Shown here in pieces: positions 63,663-64,000 of a stretch of DNA of 64,000 bases. The translations under genes were made by a program, and so were the position numbers. The stretch comes from Epiperipatus broadwayi (Eukaryota; Onychophora; Udeonychophora; Euonychophora; Peripatidae), in contig JAQFVV010013371.1 in the NCBI GenBank assembly GCA_028023455.1, positions 64,001 through 128,000 on the forward strand, written 5' to 3'. Numbering within the stretch: position 1 is the first letter of the stretch; each line of letters opens with the position of its first letter. Below the pieces are notes generated by a model. That model was given only the letters and a program-made list of their open reading frames with translations. It was not told the DNA's origin and searched no databases.

Positions 63663-64000
63663 TGTAACGGTCAGAAAACCTGTGACTCGTAAACATAGTG
63701 CAGAATTCGACTACCATACAGAACAGCAGCACCATTGAGTAGCAAAGCCACCCATGGTACTGAGTTCGAACATAGTTTATCGGTTCTACAATACAATCCA
63801 TGAAACAATGCATCTGATGCGACATTAGTAAATATTTCCTTAGGCACGGTGGTCAGGGATATGCAAGAGACTCATGATTTTATTCTCGAGTTAGCTAATA
63901 ATCAAACTAATATTAATTAAACATTCATATTTACATAATTGAGGAAATATTATATAGAATGGGTATCAAATAAATGAAACGTAACTGCAGACATATAGTT
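63663..64000 (-). mobile_element. Family-B LTR5 (likely 5' LTR), cut by window end
   Basis: Begins (plus strand) TGTAACGGTCAGAAAACC and matches 58,929-59,265 closely, with a 14-bp insertion (around GCCACCCATGGTAC) as the main difference. On the minus strand it ends GTTACA just before the primer site. Being this similar to LTR2, the pair probably belongs to one insertion. Confidence 0.75.

Overview
This window looks like intergenic or intronic DNA from an animal genome, most likely an invertebrate and plausibly an arthropod. It is strongly AT-rich, full of (TA)n microsatellites, and carries several retroelement families typical of metazoans: RTE-type LINE, a second non-LTR LINE, Penelope-like elements (PLEs) with GIY-YIG domains, Ty3/Gypsy-like gag with long LTRs, and a tRNA-derived SINE. 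I found no intact host protein-coding gene, rRNA or functional tRNA gene. Nearly all long ORFs are decayed transposon pieces or (TA)n artefacts. The arthropod guess rests on the style of the RTE and gag proteins and is inference.

Layout. 0-11 kb: an RTE 3' tail, (TA)n arrays, an undefined GC-richer repeat (1.4-3.3 kb), a clean SINE with target-site duplications (3.74-3.87 kb), a perfect 31-bp hairpin (7.1 kb) and a purine-rich stretch ending in a hammerhead-like motif (10.7 kb). 11.15-13.28 kb: a complete solo LTR (family A, TGTAAC...GTTACA). 13.76-20.60 kb: two 2.25-kb direct repeats flanking 2.2 kb that encodes a broken coiled-coil, gag-like protein with an 11-residue repeat; the second repeat carries a G-rich, poly(A)-tailed insertion. 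20.6-27.7 kb: anonymous AT-rich DNA with one trinucleotide array. 27.7-30.4 kb: a decayed minus-strand LINE. 34.66-36.34 kb: a decayed RTE element starting at a (TA)n tract. 37.44-38.60 kb: a PLE fragment with GIY-YIG inside inverted repeats, with a tRNA-like sequence and a hammerhead-like motif. 40.40-43.75 kb: two PLE copies head to head. 43.75-45.09 kb: a foldback element. 45.13-49.86 kb: two family-A LTRs in inverted orientation. 49.89-55.2 kb: a long family-B LTR apparently interrupted by a second family-B LTR in the opposite orientation. 58.93-64.0 kb: a minus-strand gag-only LTR element with a family-B LTR on each side and a tRNA-Lys-like primer site.

How the pieces relate. The autonomous machinery (RT, endonuclease) is visible only as broken copies. 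The most distinctive elements carry no polymerase: the gag-only family-B LTR element, whose three scorable LTR copies keep a hairpin in which both stem strands have changed together, and the 13.8-20.6 kb direct-repeat element with a hendecad coiled coil. Both would depend on enzymes supplied elsewhere. PLE ends show hammerhead-ribozyme-like cores, in agreement with published reports of such ribozymes in PLEs. Several element ends abut (TA)n tracts, suggesting that these tracts serve as insertion sites or arise around insertions.
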